Positions 12,915 to 25,078 are shown, counted from the stretch's first letter. The stretch is DNA of 64,000 nt from Coenobita brevimanus (GCA_032717465.1 CM064697.1:2853501-2917500), one strand, 5' to 3'. The notes: generated from the letters alone by a model not told the origin. Made by a program: numbers and translations.

Positions 12915-13390
12915 CTCAATCCAGCCAGCCACCCAGTCGTTAAGGGTCGCGAATCATCCCCCCCTTCGTCCCACCCCCCCTGGTCTAGCCACAAAAAGAC
13001 AGTCGCTGCTTTTTCTCACTTTTTTTTTCTCTCTTTCTGCCTGGTACTCATGAATTTTAATATTGTGGCCAGAAATTGGATTTGGGTAAAAGGATTTGCG
13101 AGAGGAGGAGGAGGGCGGGTGGTCGTGAGGTCGAGGGTAAACAGTGACCACCTCCCCCCTCTCTTCCTCCTCCTCTTCCTCTCTTTAATCTCCCCTCTCT
13201 CTTCCCCTCGGCTCTCCTCTTCTCTTTTCAGCTATTTCTCTTCTCTTCTTTTCTTTTCCCGTCTCTTCCCTTCTTTCGTAATCCATCCTCGCTTTGTTAT
13301 TATAGTATTTCCATTCTCCTTTTTTTTTTATCGTCATTTCGTTATCTGTTATCCTGCTTTTGTTCTAGGATTTCCCCTTGACTTATAGCT
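12480..13390. repeat. Pyrimidine-rich block with (TC)36
   Basis: Polypyrimidine low-complexity DNA containing a perfect TC array at 12840-12912. A short CpG/G-rich patch lies at 13080-13140. No gene. Confidence 0.75.
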
Positions 13391-13636
13391 TGTTTTATAA
13401 CTTTCTTCCTCATAGATAGGTAGATAGATAGATAGACAAATATAGATATATCATACTCTTGAGCGTATTGACTTAAAGAATCAGAAGTAATGCATCCTCA
13501 GAATATCCAATCCTTCCTCCATCAATCATGTATAATGGTCTACACCAAAGCAAACTCAGTTTTCCTTAATCACACTGCTCTGATTTATCCTGCATTTTCC
13601 CTGACGTTTTACCACTCGTTACAGGTCATGGAGTTT

Positions 13637-13672
13637 TCTGTGTATATATATCTATATCTATATCTGTATCTA

Positions 13673-13703
<31 letters not shown>
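13637..13703 (-). repeat. (TATC)n tail array of a LINE relic
   Basis: TATATC/TATC tetranucleotides. On the minus strand this is (GATA)n and sits at the 3' side of the LINE relic to the right, as at the 3' end of the LINE at 37500-37745. A separate short GATA array is at 13405-13436. Confidence 0.7.
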
Positions 13704-13704
<1 letters not shown>

Positions 13705-14760
13705 ATTTCATTTCAATTCTTTGCTCTATAAACTCCCCCGCCTCCATTGTTCGTAGGCCTCTGTGATTCAAATGCTCTTCACCCTGTCTTTCCACCTCTC
13801 TTGACGTACATTTCTCGTTCACTGCACTTATTAATGTGTATATCCTCCTATATCAGTCTTTCATCACCCACTTTTCTCCTTATGGCTGTACCGCCTCCAC
13901 ACATCTGGTTAGCCCTTTGCACCAGACTGGGTAGAAATCGCATTGCTTCTCATGTCGTTCTTCACCCATTATTTCACTCCACATATTATCCTTAAACATT
14001 CCATTTCCAACACTTCCGCTGTTTTTCATTTTTTATCGTTTACTGTCCATTACTCGTTCATACACTGCAACTGGCACTACGTTGCCTTTATACATAACAC
14101 CATTACGTGAAATAAACACTGACCTCTCCTTTCAGAATCTCCATTGCCTATGATACGTTACTCTTTTTCCCATCCTCTGGCGTACTTCGTATCTTTGAGT
14201 TCCATTTGCTGCTGTGTCACCCTCCAGCTACCTAAACTACAGCGCATTCTCTAAATTCTTGACCATTTAACCTTTGTGTCATTTCGATGATTTCTCTCTC
14301 TTATTTATCTGTTAACCATACTCCTTCTCAGATTCACTCAAAATTTCCTCCTCGTACCTATTTTGCCAAACCAAGCCACGATCTAACGCGTTTTACCCTT
14401 TCAGTTGGGGACCTTATCTTTATCTGCAGTCAACATTTTTTACATCCCTGTCTTCTGTTTTTATTATTCTTACGACCCATGAAACTTGCCATTCTCCCCC
14501 ATACCTTAGCGTCTACCTGCGTCACCAGCTCGTCCATGAACATAAAGAACATTCGTGGAGGCATCACACATCCCCGACACAGTCTCACCCTTACTTCAGA
14601 GCACTCCTCCTCCCGCTCTCTCTTCCATACATATACCCTACTCATTCAGTTATAGGCTTTCTCTTCACCCAGAAGTTGTCCCTCTAACCCTCATCATCTT
14701 TAACTCGACCCAGAATCTCTCCGTCGTCTCAACATTACGCTTTCTGTAGGTCCATTAAAA
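13704..14760 (-). pseudogene. Decayed non-LTR retrotransposon (LINE), reverse transcriptase region
   Basis: On the minus strand, frame fragments match the order of a LINE ORF2. Residues RGCVMPPRMFFMFMD (14532-14576), followed by ELVTQVDAKVWGRM, correspond to the palm motif usually seen as RQGC-MSP-LFN--MD in these elements. About 600 bp further 3' another fragment reads EMECLRIICGVK, matching the EM-CLR--CGV segment downstream of the polymerase domain. Stops and frameshifts separate the pieces. The relic ends near the TATC array at 13637-13703. It is too broken to act. Matching is from memory of the family, so the limits are approximate. Confidence 0.7.
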
Positions 14761-14859
14761 TTACATACTGGTCCCTCTCTTCTTTTTTTTTTTTGTACAG
14801 GGTATCACTTTTTCACATGATTTTATTTCTTGGCCGCGAAGTACGAATGTAACAGTTTT

Positions 14860-15020
14860 TCCTTCTAATGTCAAACGGTTTTATTCAGCCCAGCGACTCC
14901 CACCACAGCAAAATGGTTAAGAACTGTCTCGATTAATATTTTGCCGTAATTAAGAGCTTTGTATTTCATTCCAGTTGACGCCAAACGATTTTATTCATCT
15001 CAGGTGAACCCACCGCACAC
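14860..15020. repeat. Diverged tandem duplication, about 118-bp period
   Basis: Two segments share CAAACGRTTTTATTCA, then CCCA or CTCAGG and CCCACC (starting near 14873 and 14990). Part of this motif also resembles ACGATTTTACTCAGCTTAGG in the hairpin at 61162. Confidence 0.5.
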
Positions 15021-15066
15021 CTCTGGGTACCTCACCTTGATCACACTCACATAGATATATACGATT

Positions 15067-15373
15067 AATCCATCCATCCATCCATCATCCAATCCTGCAC
15101 TGCCCCATGAGGAGCGTAGGAGCCCGAGGCTAGGCAAGTTGGTCCTGACATTTAAGATCAGAGTAACCAGCCTCACTTATCCCTGAGTGGCATTATGTGA
15201 GCAGTAAACCCCAACCATCCTTTGGATATAAACCTTCACCGGCTCAATCCGATTGGTGCACTGTAATTACCCACTAAACCACCAGGCGCCAAAATTTGGT
15301 TATATGGTTACCACCCAGCGTAGTATATGGTTTCCTGGTGTACAGGAATCCATTTGTCTTGTCACTCAGTGTA
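15067..15373 (-). mobile_element. tRNA-derived SINE, longest copy (copy 3)
   Basis: On the minus strand: the tRNA-like head with A-box (TGGTTTAGTGGGTAA, plus-strand 15268-15282) and B-box-like GGTTTATATCC, the shared body, and a 3' end with GGATGATGGATGGATGG. About 80 bp upstream of the head (plus-strand 15292-15373) are also shared with the copy at 33235-33499 but not with copy 1. Either the full element is longer than the tRNA-like part, or two elements inserted together. Confidence 0.8.
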
Positions 15374-15496
15374 GACTCACCCACAGGCAGAAGGAAGAGG
15401 AAAGAATGAAGGAAAGGAAGACAGAAGAGGGAGTGTAAAGTCACCCGTGGGCAGAAGGACGAAGAAAGAAAGAAGGAAAGAAAGACAGAAGAGAAT
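15369..15496. repeat. Tandem duplication, 64-bp unit
   Basis: Two copies (15369-15432, 15433-15496), both beginning GTGTA, with TCACCC, GGCAGAAGGA and ending AGACAGAAGAG. The first copy overlaps the end of the SINE-associated segment. Confidence 0.75.
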
Positions 15497-16640
15497 GTTA
15501 AATAAATATATAGCATTTTATCATGCTGTACTAATCTTCCACCCACACCTGGGGCACTCATTTCCATTATTACATCCAGCTTACCTCTTTCCAACACTTC
15601 ATGATTAATAAGGCTTTCTCTACATCTTTTACACAACCTATCACATCGAATGAATACATAATCATAACCTCTCATTCCAGTCAGATGTTCCACAAGTGCC
15701 ATTTGATTTTCTGCTATATTTAACAATTGCAAATCATCATCATCATCAACAGCAGCAGCACCAGAGGCAGTATTATCGTCTTAGCTCACTTTCTCACGTA
15801 ATGATGGGTATGGTAGGATCCAGAAACAAGGAAAGACAATGCAAAAGCAGGAAGACCAACAACAGCATGCCCAGTTTTCAAAATACTTATTCAGTTCACC
15901 TTCTCGTAGTCCATATCTTTCACCATTTCTACATGATTTTTTTTTTTTCCATGAATGTTTCCTTACCCTTTCCGATCAGCACAGTTTCATTCAGAGCTGT
16001 TAGCTACATTTTGTTTTCTGTCCCAAAACACCTCACCTCTGTCATATTTCTTTGGGACATCATAGCATCCACCTATATTCAGACGATCTTCTGAGCGCTG
16101 ACAGGAGACTTCACCGGCTCCTCCCTCCGCTTTCAGTGTTTTGTTTTCTTTGTGCAATAGAATGAGGGGGTGAGTCCAGCCCCCTTTCTCACCCGTTTCG
16201 TTTTTCTTCTACAATACCCAGAAGTTTATATTTCCTTTATATAACCTACATATACAGTATATATATATATATGCATGTATACTGTATATGGCATGAAAAA
16301 GAGAGGTCATTATTTGAATGGTAGAGTCGTAAGTATCAGTTAGTCTCTTCTTCCGTGTTTGATATTTCTAAAAGAATATTAGTGCATACACGTCTGAGTT
16401 TTAATTTTTTATTGGCAACAGTTACTATTTTGGTAATGTAGTAATTCCTGTTCAGTATAACACTGCCATTCTCCTCGTCAGTTATAATTCATTGTATGTC
16501 ACTGACTAGATAACTTTCTCATTGCCTGATATTCAACTTTACTGTGGTTACATATAATTATATATATTTATTTATATTCATGTTTATGTTTCCATATATA
16601 TGGCTATACATACATACCCCACACCCAGTTTTTATGTACA
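15497..16640. other. Unique DNA; no gene recognised
   Basis: A 152-codon minus-strand frame (15274-15732) crosses SINE and repeat sequence and is not supported. CATATACAGTATA (16249-16261) and its exact inverse (16278-16290) form a 13-bp palindrome around a TA run. Confidence 0.4.
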
Positions 16641-16993
16641 TACCTTCATACATCTCTTGTTTATTTTTTCTTTCTCTTTTTTCCCCTCCTCTCCTCTCTC
16701 GTCTCTCCACTTTCCTCCCCTCCCCTCGTATCCTCCTCTCTATATTTTCTACCTCTCGTCATTCCAGTTTTTCTCCTCTCATTTTTCTTTCCAATTTCTG
16801 AATTTTTTCCTCCCCCTCTCCATCTCTGGTCCACTCTTTTTCTACCTCCTTCAGTTTCCCCTTCCTCTCTCTCTTTCTCTCCCCTCCCCCCCTCTCTCTC
16901 TCTCTCCCCTCGATTCGCCTTTCTGTACTCTCTTACCCCTCACACTTCCACTTTTTTCCCCAGTTCTCTCTCACTTCCTCCTTTAGTGTTCTG

Positions 16994-17036
<43 letters not shown>
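16641..17036. repeat. Pyrimidine-rich block ending in (TC)20
   Basis: Degenerate CTCTCC/TTTCC sequence with a perfect TC array at 16997-17036. Confidence 0.8.
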
Positions 17037-17039
<3 letters not shown>

Positions 17040-17307
17040 ATAGATAGATAGGTACACACACCTTCTTATGTATTCGTGTTCATTATCCACCCTTATTCTG
17101 ACCTTATAAACTACAATGTGGGCAGACACGATTTTTCCATATGCCCTCTTATCACCCACATTAGCAAGTCAGGATTATTTTTATGTATATCAGGGTGAAT
17201 CAGCAGAAAGAATGACCATAAACTTTAGCTTCAGCATATAGATTACAGTCCTCTGATTATTGGTTGTGTTAGTCATGCTCTGTTTTCGTGTTTTATTCTC
17301 TGTTTTT

Positions 17308-17309
<2 letters not shown>

Positions 17310-17347
<38 letters not shown>
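17310..17347. repeat. (AC)19 microsatellite
   Basis: Perfect array. Confidence 0.95.
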
Positions 17348-17349
<2 letters not shown>

Positions 17350-17456
17350 GTGGATGATTGCGCATAATTTCCTTTCGATATATCTATGAATATATATAAG
17401 TATATATCATTATTCATAATTACCCTATTGTTGAGACCGGATCTAGGATATATATA

Positions 17457-17491
17457 CCTCAGGGGTTGGCAATTACCCCTTCAACCTGAGG
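17457..17491. other. 35-nt hairpin
   Basis: CCTCAGGGGTTG and CAACCTGAGG pair over 10 bp with a 2-nt bulge. An alternative inner GGGG/CCCC pairing exists. Function unknown. Confidence 0.4.
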
Positions 17492-17799
17492 ACATCGTGT
17501 ATATTTTATTCTAGTTTTTGCCGAGCGAGTTAATTCAGGCTAGGGGAGACCTCTTAAAGTAAAGGAATTATGGAGATTGCTTGAACCCCACCAGTCAGAG
17601 TGTTCTTTCTAAAGCTAAGTTTAGGTTTACACAGAAGTATATAGGGAGGGCAGATAACAGGAGGTGTATTGGCCCATAGCGAGATTATCTGTTGAAAAAA
17701 GAACTAATTATACTAAGATCTGTTGTGATTTAATTAACTGGGATAGCAAAATATTAAATATAAAACACTTCATCGGTTTAGCTTATTGTATGCCTGTCT

Positions 17800-18192
17800 C
17801 CTAATCTTTTGCTGTGCAGTCCATCACACACCCTGCCTTTTATATCTCATCTTATCCCTCTGGTCACACATATTACCCTTTTAATTTTCCCTCATATCTT
17901 TTCCATACACATTTTTGCCTGTTTTCCCCTGCTGTATATGTTCATGTTTACTTCCTTTACATGTTCCAACGCACATTCATTACCCTACTTATCCTTACCT
18001 GTCCTTCATTACCTGCACAGTGCTACCTATCTCACTAACTCTACAGATCCTTTCCCATTTACACTGTCTTAGTCTCCTTTCTGCGTTTTATATCATTTAA
18101 ATTATATGCATCCCTGAACCCATTTACTGTATCATGGCATCTGTGGTTATTTTCCCTGCTCATAGTACCTCGACCAATTTTTCGTACCCAGC
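17800..18192. other. Unique pyrimidine-leaning DNA
   Basis: A good acceptor-like tract ends TGTGCAG at about 17819, but no donor or conserved frame follows. Nothing else recognised. Confidence 0.35.
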
Positions 18193-18408
18193 CTATAACC
18201 AAGAGCCTTGACACATCATAATATTCGACCTAGGCGCATAAACCTTTGTCGCTTCCATCAAAGAGCCGTGCACACAACCTAGCATAAAGCCTACACCTCT
18301 TTTACCTTCTAGCCCTATAATTTTTGCTGCCTCTGTGCTCATGTCCTGATCGTTTATCCTACCAAATCTGAGACCTCCTTCCCCTTCCCAGTGCAGAACC
18401 TTAACCAT
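18193..18408 (-). other. Unrecognised 71-codon open frame
   Basis: Unlike most frames in this window, this one has balanced amino-acid composition. It contains RFGRINDQDMSTEAAKIIGL and then a glycine-rich segment with VGFMLGCVHGSL. The open frame extends about 8 codons 5' of the first Met before a stop. I do not recognise it. It could be a fragment of an old mobile-element ORF or chance. No splice signals or promoter are evident. Confidence 0.2.
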
Positions 18409-18479
18409 CTCCTTTACCCTACCCCTGCCAGCCTATTTTTAACTCTCCTTTTTTCCCCTTAAACTTCCAGCTCTGACGA

Positions 18480-19160
18480 TTTCCTTATATGACCTATGCT
18501 AAAATGTCAGCTTCTTTTTGTCCCTTGAGATCGGCTTCTCTCCCTCTGCTAGCTAAGAATACTGAAATTAGCTATTAAAATTACCTAACCTAGCCCTCGA
18601 AATTCATATTTTACCCTCGCTTCAACTCTTCTCTTAGCCGAGAACCATATCTGTCTCTGCATTTCTCAAGTCGACCTCCACTATCCCCTCATGTGCTTTA
18701 ACTTCATTACCTGTCCCTCATTCCTGGTCTCGAGCCATCGTAGTCTTCTTCACCCTGCATCACATCCCAACCCCAGACCTTAACTTCTAATGCCTCCCCA
18801 CCCCTACCCTCGAGCCCAAAACCCTCTAGCCTCAAATCATAACCCACATCCTCCAAGTCCCGAGCCCTGACTTTCCCTTACCCTCGAAGCCCTGAGATTC
18901 AAGCTCTGACCCCCTTTCCAGCCCGAAGCTCTGACCCCTCCTTCTCCTTCCAACTTTAAGCTTTAAGCCTTCTCCCCCCCTCGTCTCAAACCTTGACACC
19001 CAAAAATCTCAAAACGAAACCTCTTAGCTTCATTCCCCATTCCTCCATGTCCCCTCCTAAACTCAAACCCTGACTTTTCCTCCTCACTGTCCTGAACCCT
19101 GATTCCCCCACCAAGCCTCAGCCCTGACCTCCCCCACCAAGCCTCAGCCCTGACCCTCCC
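18480..19160. repeat. Degenerate C-rich minisatellite
   Basis: Diverged copies of a unit like AGCCCTGACC-TTCCC or CTCGAAGCCCTGA run through the block. The last two copies (CCAAGCCTCAGCCCTGACC, near 19110-19160) are nearly identical. Confidence 0.55.
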
Positions 19161-19900
19161 CCCTTCCCTAAACCCCGAGAGCGGCTTTGGTTCTTTATGG
19201 GTGCGATGACACTGGCGGGCGCTCCTCGGGGCCTTATCGCGACATTGGAATATTGGATTGTGTTTTTATGTAAAGAAGGGCCAGCGAATAAATGGACCGG
19301 ATTTATGTCTGGCCATGTCAAGAGGCGGTCCGTCCCTCCCTACCCGTCCCCCTTTTTTTAGCTCCCCCTCCCTTACTCCACCCGTCTCGACCTTATGGCT
19401 GGACGGCAAAAGAGGACATATTCCCCTGTTCTTCACTTTTCCTACCGGCTTTTTTCTTGGCCTTATGGTAGGGGTCCACAAGGCACATATTCCCACAACC
19501 TCCAGTGCCCCGTCTCCTCCCGTCTTTTCCCTACCGCACAAAAAACCCAAGTGCACAGTTTCCCCTGACCTGCTCGCCTCCCCCCCTCACTCCCAAAGCC
19601 ACCCTTATGCCAGGAGAGTCACAAGGCCCATTTTCCCTTCCTGTCTGTGTTTCCCCCGGTGCTTCTGTGAGAGAGTGGACTTGAGAGGAGAGCGCAGTGT
19701 TCTCCATATTTTGGGAAACGCGGGATTGGGACGCTTGTAATACCGGGATCAGACGGCGGAACAAAAGGGCCATAACCTAGAGCGGCCGTGTCCTGGGCGT
19801 ATGTCCCTCTTCCCCGCCGCTCTCTTGATGAATAAAAACGCAAATGGACACTGGCGATACGCAAATACAGGGGAGGCCGGCGTATGGGAGGTAGTGGGGT
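19161..19900. other. CpG-containing region with degenerate CCTTATG units
   Basis: GC-rich DNA with more CpG than its flanks (for example 19190-19350 and 19720-19880). CCTTATGG or CCTTATGCC followed about 20 bp later by ATATTCCC or ATTTTCCC recurs near 19391, 19461 and 19600, so part of it is an old tandem repeat. Several overlapping frames on both strands are open. No gene is assigned. Confidence 0.35.
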
Positions 19901-20849
19901 GCGTAGATAGCGAAGGATGAGGGCTGTTGGAAGGAGAAGAGAAGGGAACTTGGGAGGCGTGGAGAGCAAGGGATGAGGGTGTAAGGGTAGGGGAAGGAAG
20001 CTGTTGATTGCAAGGGATGAGGGTGTATGGAGGAAAGAAGGGCAGTAAGAGGGTGTAGATAGTAAAGGGTGCAGATATAGGGTAATGGGAGGGAGGTAGT
20101 AGGTAGGAAGGACTGAGAGCGAAGGAAAGAGAGAAAGGGGGAGAGCACATAAGCGGAAAACAGCAAGGGATGAGAGAGGGACGAGTAGATAGCAACTGGT
20201 GAGGGCGGAAGGGTGGGAGATAGGGGGACGTTAGATGGCAAGAAATGGGAGGAAAGAGTAGAAAGAGGGGCACAGGAACGAGAGGGGAGGGGTTGTAGAT
20301 AGTAAGGATGAGGGTGCGTGTGGTAGGGGGAGAGGGGCGTGAATCGCAAGGGATGAGATCAAAGAAGCGGAGAGTATGGGATGGGAGGCGTATATAGCAA
20401 AGGATCTGGCTGTGGGAGAGGGGAGAGGAGCTTTGGGGATCCTAGTAGCAGAGGATGATGGGATAGGGAGGAAGGGGGCGCGTAGATAGCAAAGGATAGC
20501 CTAAGAATGTAAGGATAGGAGTAGGGGGACAAGGGGGCGTAGAGAGCAAGGGAGGACGTTAGGATATTGAAGAGGGAAGGGGAGGCTTAAGAGAAGGAAG
20601 AGGGTTAGGGAAGAGGAGGACGAAAATAGGAGTACTGAAGGATGAGAGGGGGCAGAGGGATAAACAGTAAATGGTGTGGGCGTGGAGAAGAGTGGAATAG
20701 GTATGAGAGGTGGAGTAGGGGGGGTATATAGGAGAATGGAAGGGAGAGACTGTGGAAGGAAGCACTGAAGGAGGAATGGTATGGGCGGAGACGTTGAGTG
20801 GCAGAGGCAGGAACCAGTGGGATGGGTAGGAAAGTATCTCTGTATCTAT

Positions 20850-20948
<99 letters not shown>

Positions 20949-21000
20949 AGGCTTAGAAAATGAAACGCTTAGGACAGGAAGAATGGTAAGCAAGGAGAGC
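19901..21000. repeat. Purine-rich minisatellite block with (GA)46
   Basis: Degenerate units around TAGATAGCAAAGGATGAGGG recur from 19905 to about 20560, then become generic GGAGAGG sequence. A nearly perfect GA array lies at 20853-20946. The opposite strand gives long serine/proline frames that are not genes. Confidence 0.7.
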
Positions 21001-21050
21001 AAGTCAGGAATTTGGATGCAGTATAGAGCCACAGAAGAAAACCACATTCA

Positions 21051-21228
21051 TTAGCAGTGTAGGCCTGATAATGGGATCACTAGAGCAAGACAGATTAATT
21101 CTTGTCTTGCCATACTTTTGTTAGTATTTAATATATTTGTCTTCTTATTGTAACCTTCTCCTCTTCCCCTTTCTTAGTCCTTTCGCATTGTCTGTTTTCT
21201 CAGCTTATTAGGTCTTCCGCTTATCCTG

Positions 21229-21281
<53 letters not shown>

Positions 21282-21900
21282 CTATTTCCTTTCTTCTGCT
21301 CTTCGTTTTTGTCTCAATCTCTCGTACTTCCTTGATCATCATCTTTCATTTTTTCCCCAAGACTTCCTTTCATCGCCCTTCTTCTCTCCCTTCCTTCCCT
21401 CGTAGTTCTTTCTGGCTTCCTTTATTTTGGTCAACTTTATTTCACTTAACCTAATACCTTCCACTCCCTCTCTTCCCAAGTTCCTTTGACCCTTCATCTT
21501 TCATCCTTCTTAGTTTTTTTTTCCTTCCTTTTTTCTCTGGACTCCATCTTTTCGCACATTTTCCTTCCTTATATTTTTTCTTTCCTTTCCCCCTCCGTTC
21601 CTCCACAACCTTCCTTCCTGTTCACTTCTCCTGGTCGCCCTCTTCCATTTCAGTTTTCTACTTGTACTTCCATACCTCCCCCTCTCCTTCCTCCCCTCTT
21701 TCCCATCCCCTCCTTTTCGTATCCCTCTCTCGTCACCTCTCCCCTTCCCTACTCTTCTTCTGACTTTCTCCTCCTCCATCCTCACCCCCCTCTCCCCTTC
21801 ACCCCCCTTCCTTTTCTTTCCCCTCTTCGCCCCTCACAGCGTCCTCTCTAGCCTCTCCTCCCCTCCTTAACTCCCCTCTTCTCCCCTCGCTTGCCTGGAG
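21051..21900. repeat. Pyrimidine-rich block with (TC)24
   Basis: After about 150 bp of ordinary sequence, a TC array (21231-21278) opens a polypyrimidine stretch running to 21900. Confidence 0.75.
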
Positions 21901-22537
21901 TCCACCCCTCGGTCCCCTTCGGCTCTTTTGCGGTAAAACAGTAATATTTGACCAGGATTACTGTTATCATACAAATGGCCGCGGGGTTTCCATGTCGGGG
22001 GGAGAAATGAAACGGCCGGGTGTGGGAGAGTGACGGAAACTCATTTATTCAGTCGGAAGCAATTTATGACACTTTTTATATGGTGTCCATTCCTGCCGCC
22101 GTCTGCGTTTGGCTTTTTTTTTTCTCTCTGTCCTCTGTGTCTCTGTAAATAGGCTGTGGAACGATTACACAGCTGTATTCATTTCATTTCATCTTAACCC
22201 AGAATTAGCAGCGCCCCTTCTTGATTACCCATTTGTGATAATACATAAACACTAGATAATATGGTTGTTGTGACAGTGCAGTGCTATGGAAGGGATCCAG
22301 AGCTGTGGCATTAATTTATTCTTCCTCTGAGGTACGTGGTATAAACAACAAGAGGACGAAACCCTGACCCAAGCTAAGGCGTTTCGTTTGTTGATGTGTA
22401 GTTATACCAGGCGAAATTTTAGTTTGATATATGAGCATTACTTGTGGTGTTGTTTAGTGTAGTGAGTTGCATGAAGTGTTCCAGGTGACTTATTTCCCTT
22501 AGAGAACAGCTATACATGTTTGTGACTATACACTTTA

Positions 22538-22540
<3 letters not shown>
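21901..22540. other. Unique DNA with mild CpG enrichment
   Basis: The left half (21905-22110) has CGG/GCCGCGG clusters. An acceptor-like tract ends GTAAATAG at about 22151. No exon pair supported. Confidence 0.35.
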
Positions 22541-22588
<48 letters not shown>

Positions 22589-22723
22589 CCCTTCCTGAGT
22601 GAGCGAGGAATGGAGTGATAAAGAGGGAGTAGGGAGAGAGAAAAAAATAAAGGGAGAAGGGAGAGATGTTACAATTAAATGTTTCCAGGTAGGTCCCACT
22701 GGTCTTCTTCCCACTGATAACAT

Positions 22724-22778
<55 letters not shown>

Positions 22779-22922
22779 GAAAGGCTAGGAGAACAAACGA
22801 GATAGAGCAGAGGAAGGAGAAAGAAGAGGACTGGAGGAAGATAGCCACGAAAAAAAAAACATGAAGTCAGTTTAGGATTGAGAGAAGAGGGTGAAGGTAC
22901 AGGAAATAGAAATAGGAGATAA

Positions 22923-22968
<46 letters not shown>

Positions 22969-23970
22969 AGATTTTAAGATGAACGAAAGCGAGAAAAGAG
23001 AGTGAAAATGAGATGACCGAACGGAGAGTGAGGGAGGAAGAGGAAAGTTGCGTAAGAGGGGAGAGACTGAAGCGAGGAAGTGAGAGAGAGAGGAGCGTAT
23101 TAGAGTGACAGGATCGGTAGAGAAGAGAGCGAGATGAGAAAGTGTGAGAAAGATGAGAAAGTGTGAGAGTGAAAGAGGAAATGAAGCTAAGGGGGAAAAA
23201 AAAAAGATGGAATTAGAGGAGAGACCTGGAGCAAGACCAACAGAAAAAAGAAAACGGGAGGAAAACGGAAGATGGTGAAAACCTTGGAGTTAAAAAAAAA
23301 AGAAAGAAAAAAAAAATGGAGAGGGCACGAGTGAAAAACAAGATGTGAAATTAGGAGCTAAAGCAAAAAAAAGTGAGATTGGAAGAGCTGGAATAAATGA
23401 GAAGAGAAAAGTGAGCTCGGGAACAAAAGTGAAAAAAAGCTGTGATAGGCTGAATGAGTTGAGTTGGAAAACAAGAAAAATGAGAGATGGGTAGCGAGAG
23501 TACACACCAAGAAAAAGAGAAATTAAAGGACCAATAGCGAATGAAAAACAGGAAAGAGTGGGAGGGAGGATTGATAGAGAGGAAAAGGAGGGAGGAGGGG
23601 CAGAGGTTGGAGGGGTGGGGACTGAGGCTAGGGACGATGGGAAAAAGAGGAGAGAGGTTGGAGGGGTGGAGAGGTGGAGGGTTGGGAATGATAGAGAGAA
23701 ATGGAGGAAGGTCGAGGGGGGGATGGATTTGCGGGGTAGGGGGTTGGGAGTGATACAGAGGAAAATAAAGAAAGGAGATCAAGGAATAGAGTGACGATGG
23801 GGTTGGGGGAGAAAATAATGTATCATGTGAGCGTGCCCCGCAAGTAGCAGACAGAAACAGCAAGCAAGAATGACAGCACGAGAAAGAGAAGTTAGAATAA
23901 CAAACACAAAATTAATATATAGATAAATAAATAAATAACACCCTGCACTAGGCTGGGAAAGGAGGTCCGT

Positions 23971-24007
<37 letters not shown>

Positions 24008-24260
24008 GTAACTAACGAGAGAGAGAGATTTGAGGATGAGAAAAAACAGCAAAATGAAAGAGAAGAAGGAAAAAAGAGGGTGGGAAGCGAGAACTCAGTG
24101 CAAGAATTGGGAGAATGAGGGGAAAAGCGAGAGTGAAGGAAGGAGGGGGCGTGGAGGATGGAACGGCGGGGGAAGAGGGGGCTGGGGGTGCGAAGGAGGA
24201 TGAGGTAAGAGGCGTTGGCGGGGGGGGGGGATAAGTGGGGTGGAGTGTGGGGTCTGGGTG
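22541..24260. repeat. (CT)n, then purine-rich block with GA and GAT arrays
   Basis: A CT array (22542-22586) precedes about 1.6 kb of purine-rich plus-strand DNA containing GA arrays (22727-22774, 22926-22962) and (GAT)12 (23971-24006). A G run sits at about 24220-24232. No gene. Confidence 0.8.
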
Positions 24261-24354
24261 CTGGGGGTGATATCAAGTTGGTATCATGTGATCCGTCAGG
24301 CAGGGCGCGCCACAATGTTATCAGTGACGCCCGGTCCCCTCCTCACCTCTCGCT

Positions 24355-24575
24355 GCCAGGGTGACGCTTCCTCTTCACACTTGACACACACACTCCCATC
24401 ATGACACTTTGCATTTGACACTCAGGGTAACGCTTTCTCTTTACACTTGACAGCCACTCTAATAACACTGCATTTGGTACTCAAGGTAACGTTTTCTCTC
24501 CACAGTTGACAGAGTAACGCCTTCTCTTCACACTCACACGCACTCTGTTGATGTCACTTTGCCTCACTTTCTCAG
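24355..24575. repeat. Minisatellite, about 60-bp period
   Basis: Diverged copies of a unit containing GGTAACGCTTTCTCTT, CACTTGACA and CACTCT, about four in all. Confidence 0.65.
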
Positions 24576-24654
24576 CCTCCTTGTACTTCTTACTGTCACT
24601 CTGCTAGTCAAACTCTTATCTTCTCTTCGATCCAGATAGCTAAAAATCACTTCA

Positions 24655-25078
24655 GGGTGTGATTTTTTCTCTCTCACTCAACATCAACCTCTACACTACA
24701 TTCCTCATGAATCCCCTCATTTGTCGATCTATCCCCTCATGTCTCCTCACAGGCATATCTGCGATGACATTTAAACACCTTGCATTCTTGATTTATGCGC
24801 CTCATGCGTCTTCGCCCGTCACTGTTGCTTCCTTCACTCCCACATTTACATTCCTGTTTCCCGTCACTGCTGCTCACGGCCCAGCCACCTTCTTTCCTTC
24901 CTGCATCCTTTCCTTCAGGTCATCCTCCATACCACCGTCTTTAGTCACAGCACTGCCTAAATACCTGAATACCCTCACATATTCCTTTTCTTTGCCATTC
25001 AGCCTGCAAGTCGTCTCAGTGCCATTTTCAAGCATCATCACTTTGCTCCTCTCTAGATATACTTTTAAATTTCTCTTT

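Noticed and set aside
15274..15732. A 152-codon minus-strand frame
   Set aside because: It begins in unique DNA but crosses the 64-bp tandem duplication and SINE sequence. The first 70 residues match no family I know.
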